Shown here: in pieces, positions 12,916 to 25,079 of the stretch
How positions within the stretch are numbered: position 1 is the first letter of the stretch
Layout of the letters: the number at the start of each line of letters is the position of its first letter
Source: Anagrus nilaparvatae
Lineage: Eukaryota; Arthropoda; Insecta; Hymenoptera; Mymaridae
Assembly (NCBI GenBank): GCA_022575985.1
Contig: JAKSXM010000266.1
Coordinates: 2,418,001-2,482,000 of the forward strand
Direction of reading: 5' to 3'
Length of the DNA: 64,000 nt
Position numbers and translations under genes: made by a program
Notes under the pieces: generated by a model
The model's database searches: none
The model's input: the letters and a program-made list of their open reading frames with translations, nothing else
Told to the model about the DNA's origin: nothing

Positions 12916-13089
12916 ATTCCTGCTTATGTTATAACCTAACTATTGTACTGACATAAAATAATTATAAATTGACACAAGAAATTAAACGAAAACTAATTAA
13001 TAGAAATAAAATAATAACAAAATCTTACCTGCTTTTCCATAATTTATAGTTAAAACACTTTAAATAACTTAAATATAACACACACATCA

Positions 13090-13815
13090 GCTTCAAACCC
13101 TTTAAATTATAATAATCTATTCAAAAATGATAAAATTTTGCCGAAATTGTATGATTTTTTTCAAAATTTTCAATAAATTCTTATTTTATAAATTAAATTA
13201 TACTAGAATTTTATAAAATTTATCAATTTTAACCCTTTAAATTATTATAAATAATTTAAAAATCATAAAATTTACAGAAATTGTATGATTTTTTCCAATA
13301 TTTTCAATAATTTCTTGTTTTATAAATTAAATTATACTAAAATTTTATAAAATTTATTATTTTTAACGCTTTAAATTATAATATTTTATTCAAAAATCAT
13401 CAAATTTGCTTAAATTTTATGATTTTTATTAAATTAATTCAATATTTTTTTCTTATCATCTGATAAATTCGCATTTTATAAATTGAATTATACAAAAATA
13501 TTATAAAATTTATCAATTTTAGGCCTTTAAACTATAAAATTTCACTTAAAATTCATAAAATTTGCTGAAATTGTATGATTTTAAAAGTCAATTCAAAAAT
13601 TTTCTTAATTAATAAATTTATATTTCAAAAAAATTTGTGTCATTTTTAACCCTATATATTATAAAATTTAACTTAAAAACCATAAAAATTGCTGAATTTT
13701 TATCATTTAAGAGTTAATTTATTTTTGTTTTCCTATCAACTGATAATTTCATGATGTAAAAGCAATATTAAATCAATAACTTAAAGATATTGTTATTTTT
13801 AACACTATTTAATTT
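13090..13815. repeat. Degenerate tandem repeat, unit ~130-150 bp, about six copies
   Basis: A landmark of the form tttttaaccctttaaattat recurs near 13095, 13227, 13365, 13518, 13646 and 13796. Each is followed by a cataaaatttgctgaaattgt-like stretch. Units differ in length and by many substitutions, so this is an old satellite-like array or repeated internal DNA of element A. Confidence 0.65.
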
Positions 13816-13862
13816 TACGAAAATTGACAAAATTCTAGGCCAAAAATCTAGAAATTATGTAG

Positions 13863-14074
13863 TGTTGTGAAAACACACCTTATAATATTATATAATTGTA
13901 AATACGCCTTAATATAAATGTAAGAAAAAGACAGTAAATACGCGTGCACTTGACCTTCGGTCAGAGTGCGTCTAACCGTCGTCCTATACGGTTCTCTTAT
14001 AATAAACGCACATTAATACAGTCAAATAGTCTTTCTTAATTTATTCATCACCAATCCATAAGTTTTCCACTACA
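13863..14074 (+). repeat. Element B 5' LTR
   Basis: Begins tgttgtgaaaacacacc and is repeated in direct orientation at 20046-20222. Relative to the right copy it carries 35 additional bases, flanked by cat on both sides, plus about five substitutions. The primer-binding-like site follows at 14096. No target duplication was recognised. Confidence 0.8.
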
Positions 14075-14095
14075 TTTCCTATACAGTCCACACTA

Positions 14096-14112
14096 TTTGG
14101 TCCTTCGAGCCG
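14096..14112 (+). promoter_or_regulatory. Primer binding site of element B (tRNA-Tyr type)
   Basis: The sequence tggtccttcgagccg lies just downstream of the LTR. It is complementary to the 3' end of insect tRNA-Tyr, the same primer class as the BEL/Pao element at 40421-40437. This sets element B's orientation as plus. Confidence 0.7.
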
Positions 14113-14369
14113 TAGAAAATTTTGTTAAAAAAAAAAGTGTTTTTTGATTACATCGAGTCAGTGGCTTATGGTGAAATTTTTTCAAAAGGAGACGCCATGC
14201 GGTGATATTTTCTTTTTATCAAAGAAACATCTCTCGATATTAATTATTCGTGGTGGTAAAAATTATTAATTAGAATATATCGCACAAGTGGATTAAAATC
14301 TTTTTTTATTATTATTATAAAAAAATGTGCTTTTTGTCGCCGTACAAAAATTTTTTAAATGATCGCTTT

Positions 14370-14374
14370 CGACG
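14370..14374. repeat. Target-site duplication (cgacg) of element C, left
   Basis: cgacg directly precedes the left LTR of element C. The same five bases directly follow its right LTR at 17788-17792. Confidence 0.85.
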
Positions 14375-14635
14375 TGAACAATATTGAAGTAATTTAGAGG
14401 TTAATTGGTGGAATATTGGAGTGGATGAAAGTGGATGTAAAATAACTGATACTGTGATTAATATGATGATAAGATGATTTATTAATACGTGTGTACTGGT
14501 ATACGGCTGAGTGCGTACTGTCGACTGACAGGTAGCGCTTGATATTATCTATCTCTTTCTAACATATACATTAAGGCGTGTATACATTATTATATTATAA
14601 TAAAGACATATTTACAATAGTTACAATACGGAACA
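14375..14635 (-). repeat. Element C 3' LTR (261 bp)
   Basis: Starts tgaacaatattgaag and ends acaatacggaaca. It is identical to 17527-17787 except for about two substitutions and has the same length. A purine-rich tract (gccgggagaa on the minus strand) abuts it on the internal side, so this is the 3' LTR of a minus-strand element. Confidence 0.9.
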
Positions 14636-17508
14636 TTCTCCCGGCTTAATTTTTTATCAAGGTAAAAAATTGAAAAAGAGTTTAAGAATTAAAATATTAT
14701 TTACAAACAATTTTTTTAAATAACATTATTATGTGTTTTTTAAAAAGTCTAACAATTTAAATACATAATTATAGATTTGTATCTTCACAATTTTAATTAA
14801 AAGAATATAATATTAATTTGAAGATATTTAGATATTTTTAGAAAATGAGTTTCTATATACAATGAAAATGAATACAATAATAACAATGAACATAATATTG
14901 ATTTACATCAAAATGATTATCAATAACTATTGCTAATCAAAACGATCCTAGCAACAATAAGAGTATTAGGACTATCATTTGTGATTAACAATACAAGAAT
15001 AAATTTAAGAAATCATTTGAGGACTAAGTTTAAGAATTATAGTTTATAACTGGTCTGCTAACATAATTTTAATTGTTTTAGAGAAACTCAGTCTAACCTT
15101 CTTAAACCGGAGTTTAAAATAATTTATAATACCTCATTAAATGATTTGAATTTAAATTTGACAATTTTATCTCATATTAGTGATTATAAAACGTGGTTCA
15201 GTATCCCTCCCCACTTAATTTTACATTACAGGTGAAAGATTATTAAATTATTGATTGAGATAAAATTGTAAAATTATAGTATACATAATTATAGAATGAA
15301 TTATTAAACAAAGTTTTAGTATGAAAATTACATAAGAATTTTTTTTAAGATTTAAGATTATATTATTTTTATTTATAAAACTTGAGTAAATTTTGTCATG
15401 TTATAGTAGTACATATAATTAAGTGCATTTTAATGCTTGACATCCACCACTCTCCTATCTTTTATTAGATTACGGATTAATGAGTTTTTTGGTGAGAAAT
15501 GTCGATGAGTTTTTTTTTAGAATTTAAGTTAAACATTTGCTACTCTCCTATCATTGTTTAGAATACGGATTATTGAGTTTTATCGCAAAAATGTTAAGAA
15601 AAAGTACATACATTTACAAAGTTTGACATCTATCACTCTCCTATCTTCAACAGAATACGGATTATTGAGATTATTAAGAAATGTCAAAACAGAGTAAATG
15701 TAATTAAAAGAAAAAATTATTTAGATAATTTTTTTTTGACACAATTTACTCAGTTTTTATGAAAATTTAAAAATATTTAATTATATAATAAATGTCAAAA
15801 TTTGAGTTAAGAAAGTTAAACCTTGCTTCCCGAGAACAATGATATACGTTATAGATTTTTAAATTAAACATTATGAGTAATATTTTTGTAAAAAAGTGAA
15901 ATAGTAAACAATAAAAATCTAACATATTTTAAACATAGTCCTCATGACAAAGAAAATCATATCTTGATTGATGAGATCTGCAAATGATGTCCAGGTACTC
16001 CCACTGATTGACAAGACAGCCCGAACAGCTACAGCTTATGATAGACCTCTTGATGTCGACCATTTAATGTAGAGACCTAGGTAACATCAAGTTAATTAGA
16101 AATATGATCAAGATATAAATAACATATAATTAAAATTTTAAGAATATTGTAAAGACAAATGTAAGAGATAGAGTTTCTTTTTTTTTATAATACAATTTTA
16201 AATTTTTATTTTAATTTGTTAGAACTTAAAATAGTATTTTAAATAATAAAATTAAAATTGTAACTTTAAAATATTAATTTAGAACAAAATAAATATTATG
16301 TTTTAATCACCGAAAGAAATCAAGAGTAGAAGTGCATTGATTGCTGTATAGAAATAAGGTACTAGTAAGAGTACGATCTGATTTCTTCGAATGATTTTTA
16401 GCGTAGAATAGAAATTTGAACATCTCTATCTTTTTCTACATAGAATTTCGAACATCTCTATCTCTTTTTAACATATAGTATATATTAGTATTGTACGATA
16501 CAGAAGTTCTTAATTTTATCATACGCGAAGTTGAATTTTAATTATTGGTTTAACTTTATATTAATTATTATTATAAAATAAATTTTGAATTTATTTATTA
16601 GAAAAAATTTAAGAAAATAAAAGAATAAATTATTACAAAAAGTGTACTGAAAAAAGAGCTTAATTTTTTGTATTATTATTATTATGAAATAATAATTAAA
16701 AATAAATAAATAAAAAGAAAACGTAACTTAATCTTAAACGAGACACCAGCAGTAGACAAATATTTAGCCACGTTGCAGAACAAGAATATGATTGGAGCAG
16801 ACGCTTCGTGCCCAGTGCGCCGTCGCGTATGTACTTGTAGTCGTGATGCCCCAACGAAGAGATATGATGACGTGATGACGGTTACTGGTAGATGTCGTCG
16901 TTAATATGAGTAAGTGAGAGCGAAGAGAGAGAGAAAAAACTTCGATATGTGCTTCTTCTTCCCCAATAAAAAAGAATATGGCGGCAATTGAAGTTTGCTG
17001 TCGTCTTCTTGAGAAAATGCGTGCGCATGACGCTTATATATCTGAGGATGTGTGTGAGAGAAAGACACGCTTATATGAATACATTATATCCCCTCTTCTA
17101 TTATGACGATTTTCTTTTTTTTGTAATACACTTTTTTTTTTTAAAAATTTTGTTTTTAATTTTTATAAATTTTTAAATAATCTATTCTTTAAAATATTAT
17201 TTCCGCACTCATTATTTTTTATTTGCTTTCAAATAATTAGCTTTATATTTGCAAATATAATAGTATTTAATTTAGCACAGCACGTGTAAATCACTTTTTA
17301 CAAATTTTGAAAAAACTGTTAATTGATATTTAATCACAGCACAATAATATCGATGAGCGTCAGTAAATTTTATTATTATCCACTTTAAATACACCTTAAA
17401 TATCCAATATCCTTTTTCACTTGAAGAAAAAATTATAAAACCTCGTGGTGCTGATTTCTGAGTTTTTTAATTAATTTAATGATTAAATTAAAAAACTATT
17501 AGCCAAAA

Positions 17509-17524
17509 AAGGATCGAAGGACCA
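17509..17524 (-). promoter_or_regulatory. Primer binding site of element C
   Basis: On the minus strand the sequence tggtccttcgatcc follows the right LTR after two bases. It matches the tRNA-Tyr-type primer site of element B and the BEL/Pao element with one difference. Confidence 0.65.
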
Positions 17525-17526
17525 AA

Positions 17527-17787
17527 TGAACAATATTGAAGTAATTTAGAGGTTAATTGGTGGAATATTGGAGTGGATGAAAGTGGATATAAAATAACTG
17601 ATACTGTGATTAATATGATGATAAGATGATTTATTAATACGTGTGTACTGGTATACGGCTGAGTGCGTACTGTCGACTGACAGGTAGCGCTTGATATTAC
17701 CTATCTCTTTCTAACATATACATTAAGGCGTGTATACATTATTATATTATAATAAAGACATATTTACAATAGTTACAATACGGAACA
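17527..17787 (-). repeat. Element C 5' LTR (261 bp)
   Basis: Direct copy of 14375-14635. Followed on the plus strand by the duplicated target cgacg at 17788-17792. Confidence 0.9.
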
Positions 17788-17792
17788 CGACG

Positions 17793-20045
17793 CATTACAA
17801 ATTTAATGTTGTGAACATTATTCACAAAAAACTTTTAAAAACTGTCATCGTTAAAAAAAAATTTCAAGAATTCAAAAAAAAAAAAACTTTAAAATTGTCA
17901 TCGTTAAAAAAAATTTTCAAGAATTTGATGAAGAAGAAAAAAGAAAAGAGAGAAGCCATTAATTTACCATTGTCATCATCTTCCATCTCTTTTTCTCTCA
18001 CACCTGCTATATTACAATTTTTAAAATCAAGAAGACGGAACTGGGCCTTCAAATTTTCTCAAGATCAACATCTCGACTTCCGATATATCAAGGGGGGAGG
18101 AACCCTAAAAATCGTCATCGATGTCCCGCCATCTTCTTACTATACAAGCAGAAGACAACATAACCGGCAACAGCAGTGCAACCATAGCGCCTCTTGTCAC
18201 GTCAAAATTCGTCGCCTTTGCTTCGCCATCTTTTTTCTTTTGATACCAGCAGACGACAACGCGCATGCCGCATCATTGCTTCAAAGTTATGTTATTTTTT
18301 TCTCTTTACTCTCTCTTATTTTTTTTTTTAAGTAGTCTCAAAAATAATTGAATTTCCTTTTTTTGTTTTCTGCTATTAAATTTTTAAATAATCAAACAAA
18401 CTTTTCATATTAAATTCAAAAATAAGTTATTTATAAAAAAAAAAAAAACAAATTCTGCCTAAAGAGACAGTAAATAATTTTAAAAAATATAATTTACTTA
18501 CTTAAGGGAAAAACTCTATGTAAAAATACTCTGTTATTGTATGTATATATTATTCTTTTTATTTTACTCTCTCTTTCATTAAAATTAAAATTTAAATTTA
18601 TTTCTTAATTAAAAATTAAAGATCAATTAAAATTAATTAAATAAAATTCATTTAAAATTATTATCTTAAATTTAAATTTATTCTAAAAATAAAAAAAAAA
18701 TTAAAGTCAATAATTTTTTGAAAATTAAAATCAAATCAATCTTGCCTTTTGTGTCGTTTGTAAATTTTAAATGTCATTCAATATTATAAAAAAAATTATA
18801 GCTTCTTTTTTTTTTCAAAAAACTTTGTACTAATTAATATGATGTTACCTAGGTACCAACTTTACTGTTTGACATCAAGAAGTCAACAAGCTATTGCTGG
18901 ATGGGACTATCTTGGCAATCAGGAAGAATACTTGATTTTACAATTGGACTTTAACTTGGTCAAGAAATTTAATTTAATATAACTTCATTGTTAAATGTAA
19001 TACATTATATCTCAAAATTTGGTGTCAAAATTTCTATTTTGTATTGTAAAATTAATTTTTGTATTTCAAAAGCACCATTACATCTTAGTCTAATTTTCCT
19101 AGAGTCAAATTTCAATTTTAAAATCATTTTCTACTAAAATAAAACAAAATGTTATATGAATTCTTAAATTGCAAAATTATGTAAACTTATTGTCAAATTT
19201 ATTAAATTTTGTCATAATGGTCAATTATAATTTTATAGATCATATTGCTAAATTTTTACCAGGGTCTTATTATTATAAAAAATCGAAAATGTCTTATTGT
19301 CAATTCATTCATTTTTAAAATGTCTAATTTTCTGAATTTTCTCTAAATTAATTGATTCAAATTTTTTATTATTATAACTAATGTGACAAAATTTAACAAA
19401 TAAATTTAAACTCTCTTTTGTAAATATTTCTTCCTATTGACAATCTCTTTTTCTTATTTAAATTTTCTTAAAATAATTTTTTGTCATTTAATCTTAAAAT
19501 TTTTTGATATTTCTCGACCTTAACACATAAATCCGTATTCTAATCTTTAGATAGGATAGAGGTGGATATCAAAATCTTTTAATTTTAATCATTCTGTAAT
19601 GTCTTATAAAAAGATTATAATTTTCCATCTACAATGTAAAATTAAGCGGGGAGGGACGCTGAACCGCAGTACATTAAATTTCTCTAAAATTGTCAGATGA
19701 GATAAAATAATAATTCTTTGTCTTTGAGAAAGTTAGACTGAGATACTAATAACAATAAAATTAAATGTTTTGGTCCGGTTGTCAACTTTAAATTCTCATT
19801 ATTTATTGTAAACAGATGTCATTCCTAAATTGTCTGAGTACTCAATTGTCTTTCTGATTGTCAGGAGCGCCTCGTTTAGTAAAAGAACTTTATTTATTAA
19901 TTAAAAATATTATAAAACTTAAAAATAATTTAAATTTATAACTTTAATATTGTATTCTTTCCTCATAAAATCTATAATTTATGTCATTTTTATCAAGTAT
20001 GAATATTGTCAAATCAAATTTAACAACTCTTTTGAGAGGTGAGAA
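17793..20045. other. Non-coding interior of element B, 3' part
   Basis: No gene recognised. It contains three blocks shared with element C in reverse complement on this strand: 18840-18930 (gatgttacctaggt...), 19533-19571 (aatccgtattct...gatagaggtggatatc) and 19629-19665 (gtaaaattaagcggggaggg). The remainder is AT-rich. Confidence 0.65.
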
Positions 20046-20222
20046 TGTTGTGAAAACACACCTTATAATATTATATAATTGTAAATACGCCTTAATATAA
20101 ATGTAAGAAAAAGAGAGTAAATAAGCGTGCACTTGACCTCCGGTCAGAGTGCGTCTAACCGTCGTCCTATACGGTTCTCTTATAATAAACGCACATCACC
20201 AATCCATAAGTTTTTCACCACA
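20046..20222 (+). repeat. Element B 3' LTR
   Basis: Direct copy of 13863-14074 lacking 35 bases. The gap falls between two cat trinucleotides, which fits a small microhomology deletion. Preceded by a purine-rich tract. Confidence 0.8.
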
Positions 20223-21088
20223 TTTTAAAAATTTAAATTCCAATCGTTTTTTTTTTATATATAATAAAAAGCAAACCAATATTAATTTCTACATTTTTTT
20301 AAACCAAAACTAACCTTGTAAAAGCAAAATTTTAACAACAAAAAAAAAATTCATAAAAATTTTTTAAATCTTAATTTTTTATTTTATACTATTTCGAATA
20401 TCACCACCTATCCCTAAGTACTCCAAGTTTCGGGTATATATTGTCTCGGGGGTTTTCAAAACTAATTTATATAGATTGATTTCAGGTAACAGCAGCATCA
20501 ACCAATATGAAACAAACTTCTACAATAAAGATCCAAGGGAAAAACACAGAAGCATGTCTTCTGAAAGATTTTAATTTTATAAAATAATTTAATATAGATA
20601 TTTTATTTATTAGAAAACTTTTTTATATATTCACTCTCAATTTTTCTAACTAGATTTATAACATAAATATATATAAATTTTATTATACAGCTAATGTTCT
20701 AATCCTAATTATTTTACTTTTTATTATGTTCAGTTTTATTATATATTATTATATAATATAAAATTATTATTTCCATATTAATTATTTTAAAACTTTTCGA
20801 ATAATATTGTATTTTCTTAAATTATCTTAAGTAAAACTTTAAACTTTTTACTATTGTATCTCCTATTATAAGCATATTATCTTGTAATTATCCTAAAAAT
20901 TTTAATATTGTAATTCAACTATTATAAGCATATTATTTTGTACTCTAACCATTGTAAACATTATTGTATTGACACAGACAGCAGAAGTCACAAAATATCA
21001 GAAAAAACCCTATCCCCTTTGCCGCCCCTTATCAACCCCGTCTCCCCCACCCACTCCAATCGGGACGATTGAATTCCCGGGAGTGAGA
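20223..21088. other. AT-rich spacer ending in a C-rich and purine-rich tract
   Basis: No gene seen. The last 90 bp switch to C-rich sequence, then gaattcccgggagtgaga directly before the block at 21089. That looks like a polypurine tract ahead of a 3' LTR. Confidence 0.5.
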
Positions 21089-21202
21089 TGTTACGTATGA
21101 TAGGTCATAATTCGAGCTATCGCATCCGCATTCTTTAATATTTATATATTTAATTATATTGATATTTATATATTTATTTATATATTTATATATAATTTCA
21201 GT
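21089..21202 (+). repeat. Partial LTR of element A (right copy)
   Basis: Direct copy of 12801-12915 (tgttacgtatgataggtcat...), preceded by a purine-rich tract. Supports a disrupted older LTR element enclosing B and C. Confidence 0.5.
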
Positions 21203-21284
21203 CATCCACTTCGTCCCATATTCTTATTAGGTAATCATACTTTAAACCACCTACGCTTGTTTTCCCCAAACCGGAACTCCCTTT

Positions 21285-21690
21285 TTAGTCATAACTTCAG
21301 TTTGGGATAATCAGCCTAAGCAACTGGCCGCTCCCTTCCCCCCTGTCTAAGGACGGGTGAGCTTTCCACGATAGAAAGCCCTCCTCTTTCTCCTTCAACA
21401 AGGTAGCGCTTACGTAATCTGCTACTTTGTTCCAATTTTCAGAACTCCATAGCATTTCCGGGATCACCGTATCCGGCCTCAAAATCAGGAAGAGTAGGCG
21501 CTCCTTCAAGTAACGCATACATCCGAAGAATATGTGCTCTCAGGTATCTAACTCAAGGAGTATCTACCTAAGCACCGCCGTGTTGCCACCTTGACCCACT
21601 TCCTCAACATGTCGCGGTAGTACCCACGACCTGTTAAAAACTGGGTGATATAGAAATCTACCTCCCCATGTTCGTGTTGCGTCTAAGGTG
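21285..21690 (-). pseudogene. LINE (R1/I-like) C-terminal fragment
   Basis: On the minus strand one frame reads DFYITQFLTGRGYYRDMLRKW from about 21690. This resembles the segment after RNase H in R1/LOA/I-type LINEs. A second frame at 21518-21297 reads HIFFGCMRYLKERL and then MLWSSENWNKVADYV up to a stop, resembling the extreme C-terminus of such ORF2 proteins. The two parts are in different frames, with a stop between them. No RT motifs are present, so this is a short, dead 3' fragment. The clade is only approximate. Confidence 0.65.
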
Positions 21691-21699
21691 GTTTTATCT

Positions 21700-22204
21700 A
21701 ATTTATTGACTGACTATACTGATATACTGAAATATATTGCATACAGATTAACGAATCACAAAATGCTAAATGATTAGGCCTTTTAGCCTTGCGTCTTATG
21801 CAGACACTAAACGGCGGGAAAAAGTAGAAAGTTCAATTAAAGAGAGTAGATTAATAGGTAAAACTTAATATATTAATATAAAAGTAATTGATATTGTTGA
21901 TATCAATTGATAATTGAATATAATAGTAATAGTTTGAATAAATAGTTAAATTTTATCAATATAATAAATGTTATGGCTTACAATATATTTATTTAAAACT
22001 GAGCGATTTTTCCAAAATGACCAAATTGACTTCAGTAAAGAAAGTGTGGCTAGCGTCTACTGGAAATTTGTCACTACACAAACTATGAGCTGTACGACTT
22101 GAGGCCCAAAACAAGAAGACCGATCCTTCAAAATCCGCGAGTATATATAGTTACGGGAGAATTTAACAAATCATCAAATTCTCCTACTGAGCTCTGCATG
22201 GGGA
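21700..22204. other. Spacer, no gene recognised
   Basis: Moderately AT-rich and without recognisable coding similarity. Confidence 0.5.
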
Positions 22205-22440
22205 TGTAACGTTTTGCAACCGATGACGCGGGCCAACGCCCGAAACCTGAGGGAACTCGGTCAATTCTTAGAATAGGAGAAAGCGGTAATTGCACAATTA
22301 CAGATTACACCAGCTTTCGAATTTGTTACTATTCTTGATTTGTAATCGAGTCCCGTTAAATATCTTTAACATGAATCACACTTGATTCTTTTATTTAAAT
22401 ATTGCGCCCTTTATTTGGGCCAATATGTCATTCCGTTACA
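22205..22440 (-). repeat. Putative LTR of an envelope-bearing Gypsy element
   Basis: The 236-bp block begins tgtaacg and ends cgttaca, a 7-bp inverted terminus of the TG...CA kind expected of an LTR. It lies on the 3' side of the minus-strand envelope and integrase remnants at 23.3-25.9 kb, where the 3' LTR would be. No second copy is visible in the window, so the assignment rests on its ends and position. Confidence 0.5.
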
Positions 22441-23329
22441 CTTCCATCCATAACAGAAAAAATTTGTATAATTTATTTTTTGTTAGTCACTACAATATAT
22501 ATTATATTATATATATATATATTATATAGTATAATTGACTACACGAGCTTTACAAAAATTTTATATTGGCTTGATCCTGATTTAAGATCTTTTTTTAACT
22601 ATGGTTCGAATCTAGGGTTTTCTAATAAAAGATCTTTCTAAAAAGTAAAATTTCCCTAATTTTACATTACTTATCGCTCTCTCCATAGCGATATATATCT
22701 CTTATATATCTCTCCTTGTGTGTATTTGAATTTTTTAACGTTTGCTTCTATATTTCCTGTCTCCTTTTCTCTAATGCTTTAAACTAGCCAATTTCTTTGC
22801 AATGGTTGGGTTACTTGATTTTTCTTATGGCACGGTGGAGGATGCATAGGTTGCTTTTCTTCATAATACCATGCTGTTTTAGGTATGCCGTTTTATAAAA
22901 AAATTTTAATTTTCTATAATTATTTTATTATTAATATCATTAATTTCTTAACTACCCTTTACCAAATTTCATATAAGTTTATTTTTTTAATGATTATAGA
23001 TATCTATGTTACTTCAAAATTACTTGACTTATTACTCTCAAATTGGCTTAGTTACTTGGTGTTTTGATAATTTCTAACTTCCTTTCCATGTTGCTACCAT
23101 AAAATCTAAAACCGATTTTTATTTCCGGATCTGAATTAACAAAGTGCTGCAACAAATTTATTTCTAATTTAAACTTACTATCACTAATTTACCGTGTTAT
23201 ATGACTACTAAATTTTTAATTACATATTTTATTACTTAAAATTACTTAGTTTATTTGTGTGTAAAATTTCGTTTATACCGGATATAATTCTATTTAAATA
23301 TATTTGTATTTACTTTACTCACTACATCT
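22441..23329. other. AT-rich region downstream of the first envelope remnant
   Basis: No gene recognised. Contains a (TA)n-like tract near 22497-22530 and several T-rich open frames with no motif. Probably the decayed 3' untranslated part of the same retroelement. Confidence 0.4.
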
Positions 23330-24690
23330 GTCATCTCCTGGTCTGTATTTACACCCTTTTGTTTTTCACGAATAAATCCAGAAACATACATTACATAGCA
23401 AGGCTATTATTATAATTGACAATAAAATTTATACGTGATACTGAAAACTGGCTGCTATAATGTACTGTGAGTTTATTTTTGGTGTTACTACTACTCGTAT
23501 TTTAGTTGATTATGGTTTAGTAACAAATTGACTCATGTTTCCTATTTCTCTGTGTGCATCCTAGACCATAAGTGATGCTAGTTGCGCTGTAGTGCCTTTA
23601 AAAACGGTTTCATTTATCTTGATTTCGCATTGGACTTGTAAATCTACAACGCCTAGACCACTTATTACTTTTTTTTGTTTGAATTCTGGGCAAGAGACAA
23701 CTACACCAATTTGATGATTAATTGAGAAAATTATTCCTGATTCCATTTGCCTTATAGTTGGTGTACTAGATAACGTGTCTACTGATTCACAAGTTAGTCT
23801 GGAATACACTAATAATTCTGTTTCGCAATTGGATCTTGACTGGAGAACTGGTGACCTTCTGAAATACCTTTTAATGTCGCATGTTGGTAGGTTATTTAAT
23901 TCAATTTACCCATATACAGGGTTATTCGGCGTTTCTGGGTCAGTTATTTTATCCACCACCCCTGAAAAAAGTTGCGTATACTTCTTTTGACATTCACTGA
24001 TAGGTAGTGAAGTCCAAAAAATGTGCCTCCATAGAGGTGCAAACATTCTTCTTCGTTGAATCTACAACGAGTTCCTGTACGGAGCATTAGTTTTACGGAG
24101 ATTAGTTTCTAAATTTACAGTTGCATAATAGTCCTCTATTGTTATTCTTACATAACCGCTGACTATTACTTCGTTGTATGTGCCGTAAGGATCAGAGTAT
24201 CTTCCGTTCACACAATCTTCCCCATTTCCGTTTCTGGAGCCGGCAAGTTCCACTGGAGTTACTACTGAATCGTTTCTTTTTAACATCGGAATCACAATCA
24301 TATTTCTATAGTATAAATTTCCATGATATTGCATTTGTTCACATTGTGATCTAGTGATTCGTTCGACGTAAGAAGCCATTGACAAGTCCTGGGAATTAAT
24401 CATATTTGGTTTGTACCATTTTTTTATACATTGTGAAATTCTACGTTCCACTTCAACCTTACAAATAATAACTTTTGTCTTTAAATATTTGTTCGCCTGG
24501 ACCAAGGCTAATTTGGTCTTTGTTACATTTAAATTGATTTTTTCTGGAATGTCGCTCCAATGTCGATCAAGGAAAAAGTTGAATGATTTGAGATCTGGTT
24601 TTCACAGTCAAATGCTATCATTGAGTTTTCCTTGAAATCCTGTGCCTTTGTGACCCAAAGTGCCGATATCAGTAATAAAATTAGCTCCAT
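23330..24690 (-). pseudogene. Envelope glycoprotein remnant, chuvirus/Gypsy-env type
   Basis: The minus strand shows a signal-peptide-like start at 24690 (MELILLLISALWVTKAQ, then a segment with FDCE). A longer piece at 24505-24062 contains ECR-type cysteines, a CVNGRYSDPYGTYNEVIV segment and NLETN. A third frame around 24060-23900 has regularly spaced Cys, Trp and Pro. A further piece at 23809-23561 precedes a hydrophobic segment near 23440-23380 that could be the membrane anchor. The DPYGTxxxVxV pattern and Cys-rich layout resemble the glycoprotein family shared by chuviruses and some insect LTR retrotransposons. At least three frameshifts or stops break it. Integrase lies just upstream on the same strand. 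The family assignment is from pattern memory and is moderate. Confidence 0.55.
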
Positions 24691-25079
24691 CTGGAATAAA
24701 AATACTCTTTTACTTCCTGAGTACAAAAGGAATCTCCTTTTGTTTTGATAAAAAACAAAATTTTTTTCCCGAGAGCAGATCAACACTATCACGATCTGCT
24801 CTTCCGAAAAAAAATTTAAAGAGAGACTATTTGTCGAGAGCAGATCCGTACTATCCCGATCTGCTCCTCAAAATTTTTTATAACTAATTTGTACATTATC
24901 ATTCTTTTAATTCTTATTACTACTTATTTTAACAATTTAACTTAATCATTTAATGGGAACCTTGGCTTTACATAAGATTTCTTTACTCTATTAGGGTGAA
25001 TTATTTTGAATTTGTTCTGCCCTAGTTTCAATTTTAGAGTACCATTTGGTATTATTGATTAATAAATAGTGATTTATAA

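Larger units (their letters stand above)
14375..17787 (-). mobile_element. Element C: non-coding LTR retrotransposon nested in B (3.4 kb)
   Basis: Two 261-bp LTRs with about two differences, a 5-bp target duplication (cgacg) and a primer-like site next to the right LTR show a recent, complete insertion on the minus strand into element B. The internal ~2.9 kb contains no RT, integrase, protease or Gag motif. Short frames such as 16988-17176 are low-complexity. Three internal blocks match blocks in element B in the same order relative to element orientation, so B and C are related non-autonomous families with different LTRs. Three diverged repeats of an actctcctatctt...ggattattgag motif lie at 15440-15665. 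Confidence 0.85.
13863..20222 (+). mobile_element. Element B: non-coding LTR retrotransposon (~2.9 kb without the nested insertion)
   Basis: Two direct LTRs, a tRNA-Tyr-type primer site after the left LTR and a purine-rich tract (gagaggtgagaa) just before the right LTR define a complete element. Element C with its target duplication fills 14370-17792. The remaining ~2.9 kb interior has no Gag or Pol motif in any frame, so it is a non-autonomous element, LARD-like in size. Its primer site suggests mobilisation by BEL/Pao machinery. The lysine-rich open frame at 17730-18335 begins inside C's LTR and crosses the insertion junction, so I do not regard it as a gene. Confidence 0.75.

Noticed and set aside
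17730..18335. 201-residue Lys-rich open frame
   Set aside because: It begins inside element C's LTR, crosses the target duplication into element B, is low-complexity, and shows no motif. A chance frame over an insertion junction.
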